Of a DNA stretch of 64,000 nucleotides, positions 12,932 to 23,915 are shown piece by piece; the first letter of the stretch is position 1, and each line of letters starts with the position of its first letter. A program made the position numbers and the translations under genes. This stretch comes from Trichoplusia ni (taxonomy: Eukaryota; Arthropoda; Insecta; Lepidoptera; Noctuidae), in the NCBI RefSeq assembly GCF_003590095.1, contig NC_039491.1, positions 3,162,001-3,226,000 on the forward strand. Reading direction: 5' to 3'. Below the pieces are notes generated by a model. It saw only the letters and a list, made by a program, of their open reading frames with translations, did no database searches and was not told the origin of the DNA.

Positions 12932-13461
12932 ATTAACTATTGTTCAATATATCATGATTATATGTAAAAACATACAATAATAAAAAAGCACACGAAAAAC
13001 AAATCAAACTCAACTGACAAAATTGAACTTGACACAACTTTGACAAATAGGAATTTGTAAACAGTCACAGCTGTTGGTGCCAGTGTTGCTACTACAAAAG
13101 GATTTTAAATTACGATTCAAAGAGGAGGTAGAGGCAAATAATTCTAGTCCGTAAAAATTTTAAACGAAAGAACATTTTACCATGTTTCGCACTAGTTTAT
13201 AGTTACTATACACTTTATTGTATCATAACATATTATACTTTTTTCTATAATATTTATATTTTTGCCAAGAACAAGAATTTAGTAAATAAAATACTGAGTA
13301 TTGAGTAAGAAAACAGCAATGCATATTTTCCCAATGAGCTACATTCACTTTTTTCAACTATATATTTACTTTTGCGTGTTGTAAGTAGAAAGTTCCAATT
13401 TCAGCAAGGATAATCAAAACCAAAGTAAATAACAATATATTTATTTATTAATTTAGCAATA
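12932..13461. promoter_or_regulatory. Spacer holding the POLQ promoter and C7orf25 3' UTR
   Basis: About 530 bp of AT-rich DNA between two minus-strand genes. The right side should carry the 3' end of the C7orf25 homologue; a minus-strand AATAAA candidate lies at about 13440. The left side contains the POLQ 5' UTR and promoter. No distinct motif was recognised. Confidence 0.5.
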
Positions 13462-15496
13462 TCATAATGAGATTTTGGTTGCTGTTGCTTCTTTGCCCTC
13501 AGTCAAAGCTCTTGATTCATGAATAAATGCTGCATATGTTATGCCCTGAAGACAAAAGCCACAATCAATAACATATTCAACTCAGTGACATTAATAACAA
13601 GTAACATTATTATTTTATTATTGTACATTACCTGCTGCATAGCAGCTCTCACGAAACCTTCATTAGCTGAAACTGTCAGAGCCTTGATTCTATGTCCAAA
13701 ATTAAAAATGATTTTTGATCTTAATCGGACATGGCCTCTAACCTTTAAATTTTTCCTAGGGTAATCATCTTCACCTGCAAAATAAAATAAGTTTAAAATT
13801 GCATTTTAAGGCTATGATGCGGCTTTGAACAAAAGTTACTTTTTCAAAGCTCTCAAATCAAACTATTTATTAATCTTACTTAAAGATGGTGTGTTCTTAA
13901 GTTGATAAAAAGTATGTAAGTTTTTACCTCCAAAATCATCTGGAAGGATTCTCATCATTTTCTTTAATTCCTCAGTTCTCTTGATTTCCATTGGACCTCC
14001 TAAATTATGAACTATCTTTTCAAAATCATCCCAAGCTGTGCTGCAGCAAACTAATGACTTTTCTGTAGAAACATAAATAATGACATGGGCATGAATGGAA
14101 TCATGATGAAGGGAAAAGATCCACAATTTTAATAAACTCCAGGCTTTACCTTTAAATAACCTTTCCAAGACAGGTTTGACTGGCCTCTCAGTTTCCCATG
14201 CAGACTGCTGTGTAAGTACTTCCTGTTTAAACACATAATCACAGTGTCCATTTGTCATGTTGCTCACATATGCCATCATTGCTGTCACATCTAAGTTCAG
14301 TGTTTTGATTTCTGGGTGCCCATCAATACATTGGGATACTTCTGTCAGGGAAGGCTTATGACTGAAAATGATAATATGGTGGTACTTTAAAAAAATATTC
14401 TGTCTGCAATAAATACACACACTGTGTCACAAGCTATGTTTTTTTTATCTATGGCAGATTTATTAATATTATTACATTGATTTCTCATCATGGATATTCC
14501 TGTTGTAAAGGCACTCATCATCACTTTGCTCCTCATCCTCCTCTATTGAATCATCATCATCTTCTTCGTAATGGTTAAAGTCTGGCAATGTATCACCTTT
14601 CACAACTACACCTAAATATTTTAATTTATTTGCTAAACTCTCTTCTATGCCACTCATAAATTCAAATACAACCTGAAATCAGGCAAAGGAAAAATAAGTG
14701 TTTGTTTTTTTATATACCTCAATTAAATAAAATATTAAGTCAAGGAATTATATTTTTAATCAATCATCAGTATCTTGATACACTATTTAAATAGCCTTTA
14801 AAATCATTAAGAATCTGAAACAGCTATTTTTATTTATTCACAAAAATAGAATTATACATACCTTGGGTGGTTGGTACAGACAAGGATAGAGTTTGGCACA
14901 CTCCATATAATCCTCAGCTTGATCAAGTATGGATCTAGCACCATATGAAGCATTCCCAGCACTTAAGGCAGATAAAGATTTAGGGTTTCGAGCAATAACT
15001 GTTCAATGAAAATTAAAGAAAATGAATGTTCCTGCTCAATAGTAAAGTGATGGTAAGTAAATATATTCTCTATACTTAACTCATATTTACCTTTAGTCCA
15101 TACTTTGCCTTCTTCACTAATTACATCAATAATCTGCTTAGCAGTTTCATTAATGTGAAATATTTTACAAACCGCTATAACACCAGGTCGCAAAGCGCAA
15201 TCGACCATCGCACCTAAGTGCCGAAGATTTGAACATGATAGTTGCTCTATTTTGACTTTCTTCGTCTTTTGTAACTGAAAGAAAAGTTATTATAAGTTTG
15301 TCTTTTACAAGACGCGTAATTAAACACTACCGGCACCTTGACTTACCTTTCGTAAGAACTCTGTTTCTTGCTTAATTTTCCTTTGTAGTTTCTTTACCCC
15401 ATCCACATCTTTTATTGTTTCTAGCTTTAAAACAAGACTGTCCCCAAAGATAACTTTTTCATTAAGTAAAGCGATTAGATCTTCAGGGTTATCCAT
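13462..15496 (-). CDS. UPF0415 protein C7orf25 homologue (DUF1308), 442 aa
   Basis: Seven exons: 15347-15496, 15091-15274, 14862-14998, 14476-14672, 13928-14361, 13632-13774 and 13462-13545, joined in frame. Length is close to the human protein (about 420 aa). The N-terminal part contains a helical basic segment, the conserved CSNLRHLGAMVDCAL stretch, and NPKSLSALSAGNASYGARSI. A strongly acidic run (EEDDDDSIEEDEEQSDDE, about residues 193-210) separates it from the conserved C-terminal DUF1308 half, which ends with VRGHVRLRSKIIFNFGHRIK and GITYAAFIHESRAL. The family is conserved across animals and has no established biochemical function. The start lies 1.1 kb from, and faces away from, PA2G4. 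Confidence 0.9.
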
Positions 15497-16605
15497 TGTA
15501 CATATTATATTAAAAATTATTTATTTACAAAATTTTGTAAGATTTTTCTGTTCCACTTTCCATGACACTTCTGGCAGCAGATTACTGCGGCGAACTCTGA
15601 CTGTCTGTGCTGTCATTGCTGTCAATGTCAAAATTACTTGAAAGTGTCAGCGCAGTGGCAGAACAGCATAACAAAATCACAGCATACACCAAATTTTATT
15701 ACATTTATAATTTTTATAACATTACTAGCTGTGTCCTGTGGTTTTACCCGTGTGAATACATAGGTCCCTTTCCCGGTGGCTATAATATATTTAATCGGAG
15801 TCAGAGATTAATCCAACAAATCACTATTTTAACCAAAGTCAGGATTACTTAATATGTGGTTAAGTAGGTATTCTTAAATATTATAATTTTTCGCGCAATT
15901 TTTAATTGTTTTTTCTTTCATAAGAACCTTCTCTTGACAATATCAAACGCAACAAAAAAAAATTAGCAAAATCGGTCCGGCCGTCACACGGCACATGATG
16001 CCGTGACCAAGGGAAATAAGGATTTATTAGTATATAAATAAGTAGATTGATTTTAATGGAACAAACATGTTTAAATTTAATTTAAATTATGCTGTCTTAT
16101 TAGCTTAAATTTTAAAATGATGTCAAAAGAAACAAGTTAGTGCACAATTTTAAAACTTTATCCTAGTCTAAAAACTAAGAATAACAAAAAGCTCAAAAAT
16201 ACGAGTTTGTTAATTCTTTCCAAGAACGTTAATTTATTAGTTTCGCAGGCACCTTTGCCCTGACAACGTTCCAAAAATAATGACGTGGCCTTATTAGGCA
16301 AAATATCAAGTGTTAGTTTTTTTACCATTAGCAATAAAAAAAGTCATAATTTACTCTCTAATATTCTCTCCTTTGTATTTTGGGCCACTATTTTTGCTTT
16401 TATTCACAAATATTTTACAAATAGCTGAGTTTTCGTGTTATAAAGAAATATTATAAAATTACATGAAAATAATACGTGTTCTTTTTAAATTCTGATTTAC
16501 CCGCCATCTTAGTGATTCGTTGCCATAACGATCAAGTGACCATAACCTACAGCAGCCAATCAAAACTCAATGCTATTAGCCGACCGACAACCACAATTTT
16601 GAGAA
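15497..16605. promoter_or_regulatory. Head-to-head spacer between C7orf25 homologue and PA2G4
   Basis: A 1.1-kb spacer containing the 5' ends of two divergent genes. Its middle is occupied by a degenerate interspersed repeat (about 15719-16046). The 5' leader of PA2G4 is probably the part just before 16606, which carries an in-frame TGA immediately before the ATG. Confidence 0.5.
15719..16046. repeat. Degenerate interspersed repeat of lepidopteran type
   Basis: It opens with ctagctgtgtcctgtggttt followed by acccgtgtg and, near 15967-15990, contains aaaatcggtccggccgtca, then ends in an AT-rich tail with attagtatataaatagtag-like sequence. This order resembles the 3' part of a very abundant interspersed repeat in moth and butterfly genomes. 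Recognised from memory; the family name was not determined. Confidence 0.5.
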
Positions 16606-19055
16606 ATGGCTGACGATAAAGAAGTAGAGAAAACTATTGCTGAGGACTTGGTTGTAACCAAGTACAAACTAGCAGGACAAATTGTAAATCGTAAGTTGTT
16701 GTGAAACAGTTATTTCTTATTTGTGTTTATACATCTGCATGTCAATTTACGACCAGCTACGTAGGTTGGACCGATGGACGCGTGTCATAGCCATGCGGAC
16801 AATGTGGTGCCGCTAACCGTGCCAAGTTATAATATGGTGCAATTTTAACCCAATGCATATCATCTTACAGGTGTCCTGGAACAGTTAATCGCGAAATGTG
16901 TTCCTGAAGCATCCGCCAGAGAAATATGCGAATTTGGCGACAAGCTTATTTTAGACGAGACGTCTAAGGTTTTTAAAAAAGAGAAAGATTCCAAGAAGGG
17001 TATAGCGTTTTCGACATGTGTGTCGGTGAACAATTGTATATGTCACTTCTCACCGATACCTAGTGAAAACGATTACATTCTGAAGGAGGGAGACCTTGCC
17101 AAGATGTAAGTCGTATTTAAGAAACCAGTGAACTTTGTTCGAAACTCGTTTAGCCCCTTTTAATTTTTTTGAGCCCTTAAGCTTTTAATCGGGAAGTGTA
17201 CTTTACAATCAATGTGCATTTTTATTCCTTTTTTGGTAACGATTAGTGTTGATGTATTCACCTGTGTTTATAACCTCACAAGCCTTGTTGCTGTCGTCTA
17301 AATTAGGTCACATTCAACAGTTATCTATCCCTCTCTTGCTAAGAATAGTAACAATTATTAAGGTAACTTTTGTCTAGGTTCATGTTTATTTATAGAATTA
17401 TACTTATGAATATTCTGTTTCAGTGATCTTGGTGCTCATATAGATGGGTTCATTGCAGTGGTCGCACACACTGTTATTGTTGGTGGTGTGGAGGCAACTG
17501 GACGTGCTGCTGATGTTGTCCTTGCTGCTCATTATGCTAGTGAAGCCGCCCTGAGGTTGCTGCGGCCTGGCAATGAGGTTTGTATTTGCTGTGGTGGATA
17601 AAAAGGATTGGCTTACATTATGGAGAAACTGGCAATTTCATAAATTTTCTTTGTTCTAGAACTATGCTATAACAGATGCAGTGCAGAAAATAACTGCAGA
17701 GTTTGGTTGCAAACCTGTTGAGGGTATGCTCTCGCACCAATTAAAACAATTCCGCATTGACGGTGAAAAGAGTATCATTCAGAATCCATCTGAAGCACAG
17801 CGCAAGGAACATGAGAAGACCACTTTAGAGACATATGAGGTCTATGCAATGGATGTCCTTGTTTCCACTGGAGAAGGAGTGGTGAGCTACATTTTGCATT
17901 AATTAATTCTCATCCTAATTTTTTATGTGCTTCCTTAGCATAGTATGTAAATGCCCTGAATTCTTTCCAGACTTTGTTCCATACATTGTTTGGCAGTACT
18001 CAGGGAAAATTGAAAAGTATAATTCTAACTGAAATGCATTTTCTATATCATTTTGGTTTTAACATACTGACAGATGAGCTCAAAAGAAATGATATCTTGT
18101 TTTTGTTTATGTTATGATATGTAACAATCAGTATTTTGACCTTCAGGGTAGAGAGATGGACACAAGATGTACAATATACAAGAAAACTGAAGAGGTTTAT
18201 CAATTGAAACTTAAGGCTTCAAGAATGTTCTACAGTGAGGTAAATAAAAACACAATCCTGTGGTCATATAATAAATGAATTCATAATTTCAACCAAATTA
18301 ATTACATTCAACAGGTCCGCAACAAGCATGGTTCCATGCCCTTCAACCTTCGTAGTTTCGACAAAGAAACAAGTGCAAGATTAGGTGTTGTGGAATGTGT
18401 CAACCACAAGTTAATTGAGCCATTCCAGGTAAAAATCTCAGGATTTCTTTCATTTACTTTCTCTTTTACTTTTGCAATACATATCAAGTTTTTTTTTTCT
18501 ATGAATGCAGGTGCTGTATGAGCGTCCTGGTGAACTAGTGGCACAGTTTAAGTTCACTGCTCTGCTGCTGCCTAGTGGCACTCACCGTATTACTGGACTG
18601 CCTTTCGAAAAGAGTCAGTGCAAGAGTGAACGCAGCATCAAGGACCCTGAACTTAACGTAAGTTTTAATATTCACTCAAAGTATAATGTGAAAAATGTTT
18701 GTTATATTTTGTAAATGTACCATGATTAACATTAGTGTTTGTAAAAGCAACATGTCCCTGTTATCTTTCAATGCACACTAACACAAGGTTGTGAATTGAA
18801 CAAGCACAGGGTAAATAAAATGTAATGTTTTTGAGCCGATTTGTGATTCAATCGCACTTCTGTTTGAACCATTACAATATTTACACAATATAAACTGTAT
18901 ATAATTAAAACTATTTAACTTCATGCACAGTTATGAACTATAATTATATTTTTTTTAAATTACAGGCACTCCTCAATTCGTCCGCAAAATCAAACAAGAA
19001 GAAGAAAAAGAAAACTGGTGCTGAAGAACCCATGGAAGTTGAAACTGTTGCCTAG
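16606..19055 (+). CDS. PA2G4: Proliferation-associated protein 2G4 / EBP1, 379 aa
   Basis: Eight exons: 16606-16690, 16871-17105, 17424-17577, 17660-17881, 18147-18239, 18315-18428, 18511-18657 and 18966-19055, in frame throughout. It has the methionine-aminopeptidase fold without peptidase activity that is typical of the family, and conserved stretches such as EGDLAKIDLGAHIDGFIAVV, EGMLSHQLKQF, ARLGVVECVNHKLIEPFQVL and LVAQFKFTALLLPSGTHRIT. The C-terminus carries the lysine tract KKKKKK (361-366) used for RNA and ribosome binding and nucleolar localisation. Known roles of the family are association with the ribosome tunnel exit, ribosome biogenesis and growth control. The length is close to the human protein (394 aa). 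Confidence 0.97.
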
Positions 19056-20760
19056 CAACAGCTTAATTTGCCGAGGACAATCAAAAAGAAATCTACAGCT
19101 TCCTTTGACCCTCCTATGGACATTCATTTCACAAGCCATTTTCTCCAGACTTTTGTTTAACATAATGAAAATATTTTATTTCACATTTTAAATCTGCAGG
19201 ATGTGTTAGGCTTGTGTTATATCAGAGATACTCCTCCTTTTTTTTATAACTAAAATTGCGTAAAAAAAATACCTTTTATGTGGGATTCGCAATTAAATGC
19301 AAAATGTAACTTGTGTGCAATTGGGTATTTTAATTTTTGATTAAAATAGGTGAAACTAACAATGTAATAATTTTCTTTCTCTTTTGCTTTCAATACGTAA
19401 TTGCTCACTGACTTCTGCATCAATTAAAACTGTAAATAGAATGAGGACATCTATTTGACCAAGTGCCTGTAAAAGCATAATTCTTATTAAACAGACTGCT
19501 TGATAAATGACCATTCCCTTTGAAATGTAAAATGTTATGTTTAAGTCAGTCAATGAAAAGTGCACAAAATTAAAGCAGAATTAATGTAAATAATAGTACA
19601 TTAACGTATCGATTTTGAGAAATGTAAAACAGTTTAATTAACTAAATAAAATGTTACATTTTTATTGATATGAATATATATGATTATATAGCAAGGCTGT
19701 TATCAGTTATATACTTCCTTAAAGTTTTACGTTTCTCGTTATATTCATGTTTATGCCAGCTGCATAGGTATATTTACACAAGCAAGCTTATTTTTAAATT
19801 GTTAACTTGCTCCAGTAACTTCAGAACTTAACACGACTATTTACACAAGAAACTAAAATTAGTTTAATAGTAGTTAAAAAAATGAGAAGTGTATTCGTGT
19901 TTAGTGAATGTCACATCAGTTTTGTGTCAGCTGCAATACTTGTTAAAGCTTGGAAATGTTTGCATGTTAATGGAGCGGACCCTAATATTAGGTAAAGTTG
20001 TAAAATATGTGACACTGAGAGAAAGGAATAAATCAAAATGCCACAGTTGTGGGCTGTTTTTGTAAAATGTTTTTTATTATTTATTTATAAAGTTAACCCT
20101 TACTTGTCTTACCTTTAATGAGACACACGTTTGATAGCCTTCCATAAACTCGACGCTGCAAGTTGTAAGAATAACAACTCATAATTTTTGTTTAAAGCCA
20201 CAAAATTAATTATTGAACTAATTGATGAATATGTTTAGCATAATCTGCAGAGATTTGTTAGTACCACACTAACAATTAAAAAATCTATATTGTAGAAATC
20301 TCATTCACCACCCTCAATGCTATTTTTATTGGGATTATGGGTGATGGGTTCTTACAATTTAAGCTGAGTAACCCAAGGTTGCTATATAAAGCGTGAAAAC
20401 ATGATGGAGGTAGTGCTATGTTATCCTGTAAACAATTTAGTGAAATTTTCACTATCAATAACTAATGGCTATTATGGGTTTTATCCGCATCATTTGCCTT
20501 GGAAGGGCCTTATAAATAGTTCACATATTTTTGTAAAAATATTCTAGGTAAAGGAGTACACAGGACCTTCGTACTTAAATATAAGCCTTTGGCCTTTGTC
20601 TAGACTCCAAAAAAATTACTCCTAAGGCAAAAAGGCAGGGAGAAAACATATTTTGACCTCCATAATATTATAAATAAAAAAAATGGTTACACCTATTACG
20701 GTTTTTAATTTAAATAAACAATATCAATCACATTTTCAATAAATACATTGTTTTCTAATC
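19056..20760. other. Convergent spacer between PA2G4 and MIC13
   Basis: AT-rich, 1.7 kb. The left part is the PA2G4 3' UTR, with an AATAAA candidate at about 19644. No RNA gene, repeat array or conserved reading frame was recognised in the remainder. Confidence 0.6.
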
Positions 20761-20766
20761 TTTATT
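20761..20766 (-). promoter_or_regulatory. Possible poly(A) signal overlapping the MIC13 stop codon
   Basis: AATAAA on the minus strand, sharing bases with the TAA stop at 20762-20764. If used, the 3' UTR would be only a few tens of bases. Confidence 0.35.
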
Positions 20767-21282
20767 TATTTTCTTGTTTAGCACTTGCACTTTGTTCTCC
20801 TGCTTCAAGTGTTGAGTTAATGAATTCGTAAGCTTTGCCTGCAGCATAACTTGTGTGTGTTGGAAGGTCGATCAGGAAACTGAAAGTGGCCTTTACTCCA
20901 CTGTTCCAATAGTATTTAAATAAGTACGAAATACGATCATTTGTAGGAAGTGGAGGCAGCTGGAAAACAAATATAATTGTAGTAAGAGCACACAAAAACC
21001 AAATCAAACGAACTGCTGACAATAATTTAAAACATTACTTCATATGGAATCTGTTTCTTTAGTTCGCCAACGTAGGGTGAAACTCCTTTTTCGAGTTCTT
21101 CATACAAAGCACTTGTGGTAGCACTATCTTTCCAAACGCCTTTGTCAATTGTATAATATACCGCAGAGCCAAGCACGGCTGATTTAATTCCAAACCTGAA
21201 AGTGGTAAAATAAATGTATTATTGTACACGTACATTTTACAACCATAATAAAAATTAACTTGTGATTGACGTACTTCAACAT
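20762..21282 (-). CDS. MIC13: MICOS complex subunit MIC13 (QIL1), 120 aa
   Basis: Three exons: 21275-21282, 21039-21195 and 20762-20959. The first coding exon is only 8 bp (ATG TTG AA) followed by the donor gtacgt; joining it to exon 2 gives MLKFGIKSAVLGSAVYYTID, which matches insect MIC13 N-termini. The hydrophobic segment at about residues 4-20 is the inner-membrane anchor. A conserved YELPPLPTNDRISYLFKYYW stretch and a helix rich in small residues follow. MIC13 is a small subunit of the mitochondrial contact site complex and bridges the MIC60 and MIC10 subcomplexes at crista junctions. The length matches human MIC13 (118 aa). It lies head-to-head with the TTI2-like gene. Confidence 0.9.
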
Positions 21283-21900
21283 TATTTTGGTTAATTGATC
21301 ATCAAAGTATAAGTAATTGTTTTTATTTACTACTAATATTATGTAATTCTCGATAGATATAACCTTAATTTTTTGTGACTGATATTTATTTAACTTTTGA
21401 GTTGACTTGCCTGTGTTGCTATTTGCTTGCTAAGTATTAAACGTCAATAGTTTAAACGTCGAATATTGATAGTTCTTTTATTTTTTAAATAATATAAAAG
21501 ATATCATCAGCTATTTATTTTATAAGATTCCTGTTAATTTCATCAATCGCAATAATTCGTTGAAAACTGGATGTTTGTAAATATGGAACATAAGACTTCG
21601 GTTTGATATTGGGCACCTGCTATTTAAATACAAGCAAGCAGGTTTTTATTCTATTCTCTGGATGTATCTAAAACGTTTCGTATCTTTTTTTGTTTCGTAT
21701 CTTTCAATAGCAATACCAAATGTCAGGCAGTCGAAACAATTGTCAATATCAATTTTGATGTTATTCACAAGAAAGACGAAGTCTAAGTATTTACATTTTC
21801 TACATAAAATAATTATTAAATTTCTTCTGATTCATGCCGTCTAAGTGTGATAAAAATGAAGTATTGATCTATGCGTTTATTTCACTAAACTATAATAAAA
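21283..21900. promoter_or_regulatory. Bidirectional spacer between MIC13 and the TTI2-like gene
   Basis: 618 bp between two divergent ATGs, AT-rich, with no TE or coding signal. It presumably holds both promoters. No specific element was identified. Confidence 0.5.
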
Positions 21901-23693
21901 ATGATTGATACTTTCGTAAGATTTGAAGAGTGCATAAACAATTGTTTATTGTGCCGACTTTCTAGACCATATTTGGAAGATGAGAACCTACCCGAGTTTC
22001 AAGTGAGAAAAAATAAACTATGCCAATATTTTCCTAAACTTATGCTATTGTTAGAAAATGTAGATTTCAGGGAGCAACCTGAAATTGCTTCGAGTACCTT
22101 GTATTCGCTTTTAATTTTGTACTTGGAGCTTAAAAGTGCCGGAAACTGGAATACAGAAGAGATCCAATTAGAAGATTATGCAGGAATAATAAACCGAACA
22201 TTCAATGCTAAATATAATATTGAGTTGGATGAATTATTACAGGAAGATGATTTTTTCAATGCACAAGAAGTATTCGATAAATGTATCAAAGAGCTTCACC
22301 AGAAAATGACTATAGATGATTTTAGGAAATATCCTGGACTCATTGAGGTCTATTGTATGCTTATAAATAATGTTAAGGCAAGTAATAACATAACTAATTA
22401 GAACACACTTATAAACATGATTTAGCTATTTGGTTATCTACTATTTATTAAATTAGGTACATTATAAACCATTAAAATGCTAACAAATCCTTTAATATTT
22501 TCAGAAATGTAATGTAACTATAAATCCAGTAACAGTATTACCTGTAGCATTGCTTCTGGTTGATGACTTTACTGTTGCCAATAGAGTTAAGGGTCTTCAA
22601 TGTTGTGATCTGATAATCCAATGTTTGGTAAGTTTGATTGTAGATATAAATATGCTTATCTCCAACTTATTTTCTCATTAAAAACTACTTTCTTCCATAC
22701 TAAAACACCAATAAATAATAATATGTTTGCTTATTATGTGATATTTATTGCAGAAACCTAATGATTTTAGTTCTGGTAATTACTATGAAGTTATTCATAG
22801 AAGCCTCATAAATGCCATGGTTGAGAAAGATATTGAAGTAACACAGCACCTATTCAAATGTTTTCCAGATTTTCTGAAAATACTGCATGTGGAAGTTCAG
22901 GTATCTAAGCTATGTTACTTACAACATTACTGTTAAGACATTTTTATATTTTCTTTCACCATTGCCTATTAAGGCTATAGTACAATATTAGTTTCTTATC
23001 TTTCAGAAGAGTAAGTTAGATGATGTGTATGCCAGTGTACTGGACCAAATGCTTACAGAAACAAACCTGTACAGGAAGGCTGAATGTTTTGACTTCACAA
23101 CCAAAATCATAGAAATGCATGGTATACACTGTGTCAAGAAGAATATATTCAAAGATATTGTTTGTGATAATTTGGACATTTGTACCACTGAGGGAGTATA
23201 TGAAATTCTAATTGAGCATGTCCTAAAGGTAAGTGCCATCAGAACACTTTTAATTTTCTAATGAATCTTAATCTTATTAATTAATCATCAATTATTGGAA
23301 GCTGTATCAAATAAATCTAAATGTTTGCATTTAGAATATATACCAGTAGGATTGGTTATGTTTTGATTTATCCTAATGTATAGTGTGTATAATATATAGG
23401 TAATTAAAAAGTTAATTTTGTTACAGTGTCTCTTAACTTGGATAAGGCATTGCTGGTGTACATGGAAGCTACCTGCAGACCAGAAAATACTATCAGCACT
23501 TTTGAAGGTCCTCTTTGTGGCCAATGATGAAACAAATTCATTACAAATACAAAATCTGATAGTGACATTAATACAGCTGTGTACTAAGGAGGAACAAAAA
23601 GAGATACTGAATAATCTAGAAACACTACCAAAGTGTGTAAAACAAGAATTTGTTGATAAGATTGATACAATAAAACAACAAATTTCTGTATAG
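21901..23693 (+). CDS. TTI2: TELO2-interacting protein 2 (TTI2)-like, 411 aa
   Basis: Five exons: 21901-22377, 22505-22627, 22754-22900, 23007-23228 and 23427-23693, in frame. The first intron uses a GC donor (AAG|gcaagt); the nearby GT alternative would give an early stop. The protein is helical and leucine-rich without membrane segments, as expected for an alpha-solenoid. The segment PVALLLVDDFTVANRVKGLQ resembles the conserved core of Tti2 proteins, in which a DD pair is followed by a KGL/RGL motif and a helix. TTI2 with TELO2 and TTI1 forms the TTT co-chaperone that stabilises PIKK kinases (ATM, ATR, mTOR, DNA-PK). Human TTI2 is longer (508 aa). The assignment rests on overall pattern, so it is less sure than its neighbours; another HEAT-type protein is possible. 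Confidence 0.65.
22378..22504 (+). other. GC-AG intron of the TTI2-like gene
   Basis: The donor is AAG|gcaagt and the acceptor ttttcag. Joining 22377 to 22505 keeps the frame. Using the GT at 22382 instead produces a TAA within three codons. Confidence 0.75.
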
Positions 23694-23718
23694 TACTTTA
23701 ATTTAAAATTATCATAAA

Positions 23719-23724
23719 AATAAA
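23719..23724 (+). promoter_or_regulatory. Probable poly(A) signal of the TTI2-like gene
   Basis: AATAAA 26 nt after the stop codon. The convergent Pelle gene ends at 23916, so the two 3' ends are close or overlap. Confidence 0.55.
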
Positions 23725-23909
23725 TCTCTTTCATTAGTCAATGTATTGCATTTTATTTGAAGTATAAAACTCTGATCTAATCTATTTACATTAGTGACAA
23801 GAAATTATATTTCTGTCAAATTTTCATAAAAAAGATAAATATTATGCATTTACCCCTAGCACATACCATACATTGCCTGCTTTGCATAATTTTAGTATGG
23901 CCTACTTTC

Positions 23910-23915
23910 TTTATT
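23910..23915 (-). promoter_or_regulatory. Possible poly(A) signal abutting the Pelle stop codon
   Basis: AATAAA on the minus strand immediately after the TAA at 23916-23918. Another minus-strand AATAAA lies near 23753, which may be the one used. Confidence 0.3.

Noticed and set aside
22382..22387. GT donor for the first TTI2-like intron
   Set aside because: It would create a stop codon within three codons of the next exon, whereas the GC donor keeps the frame.
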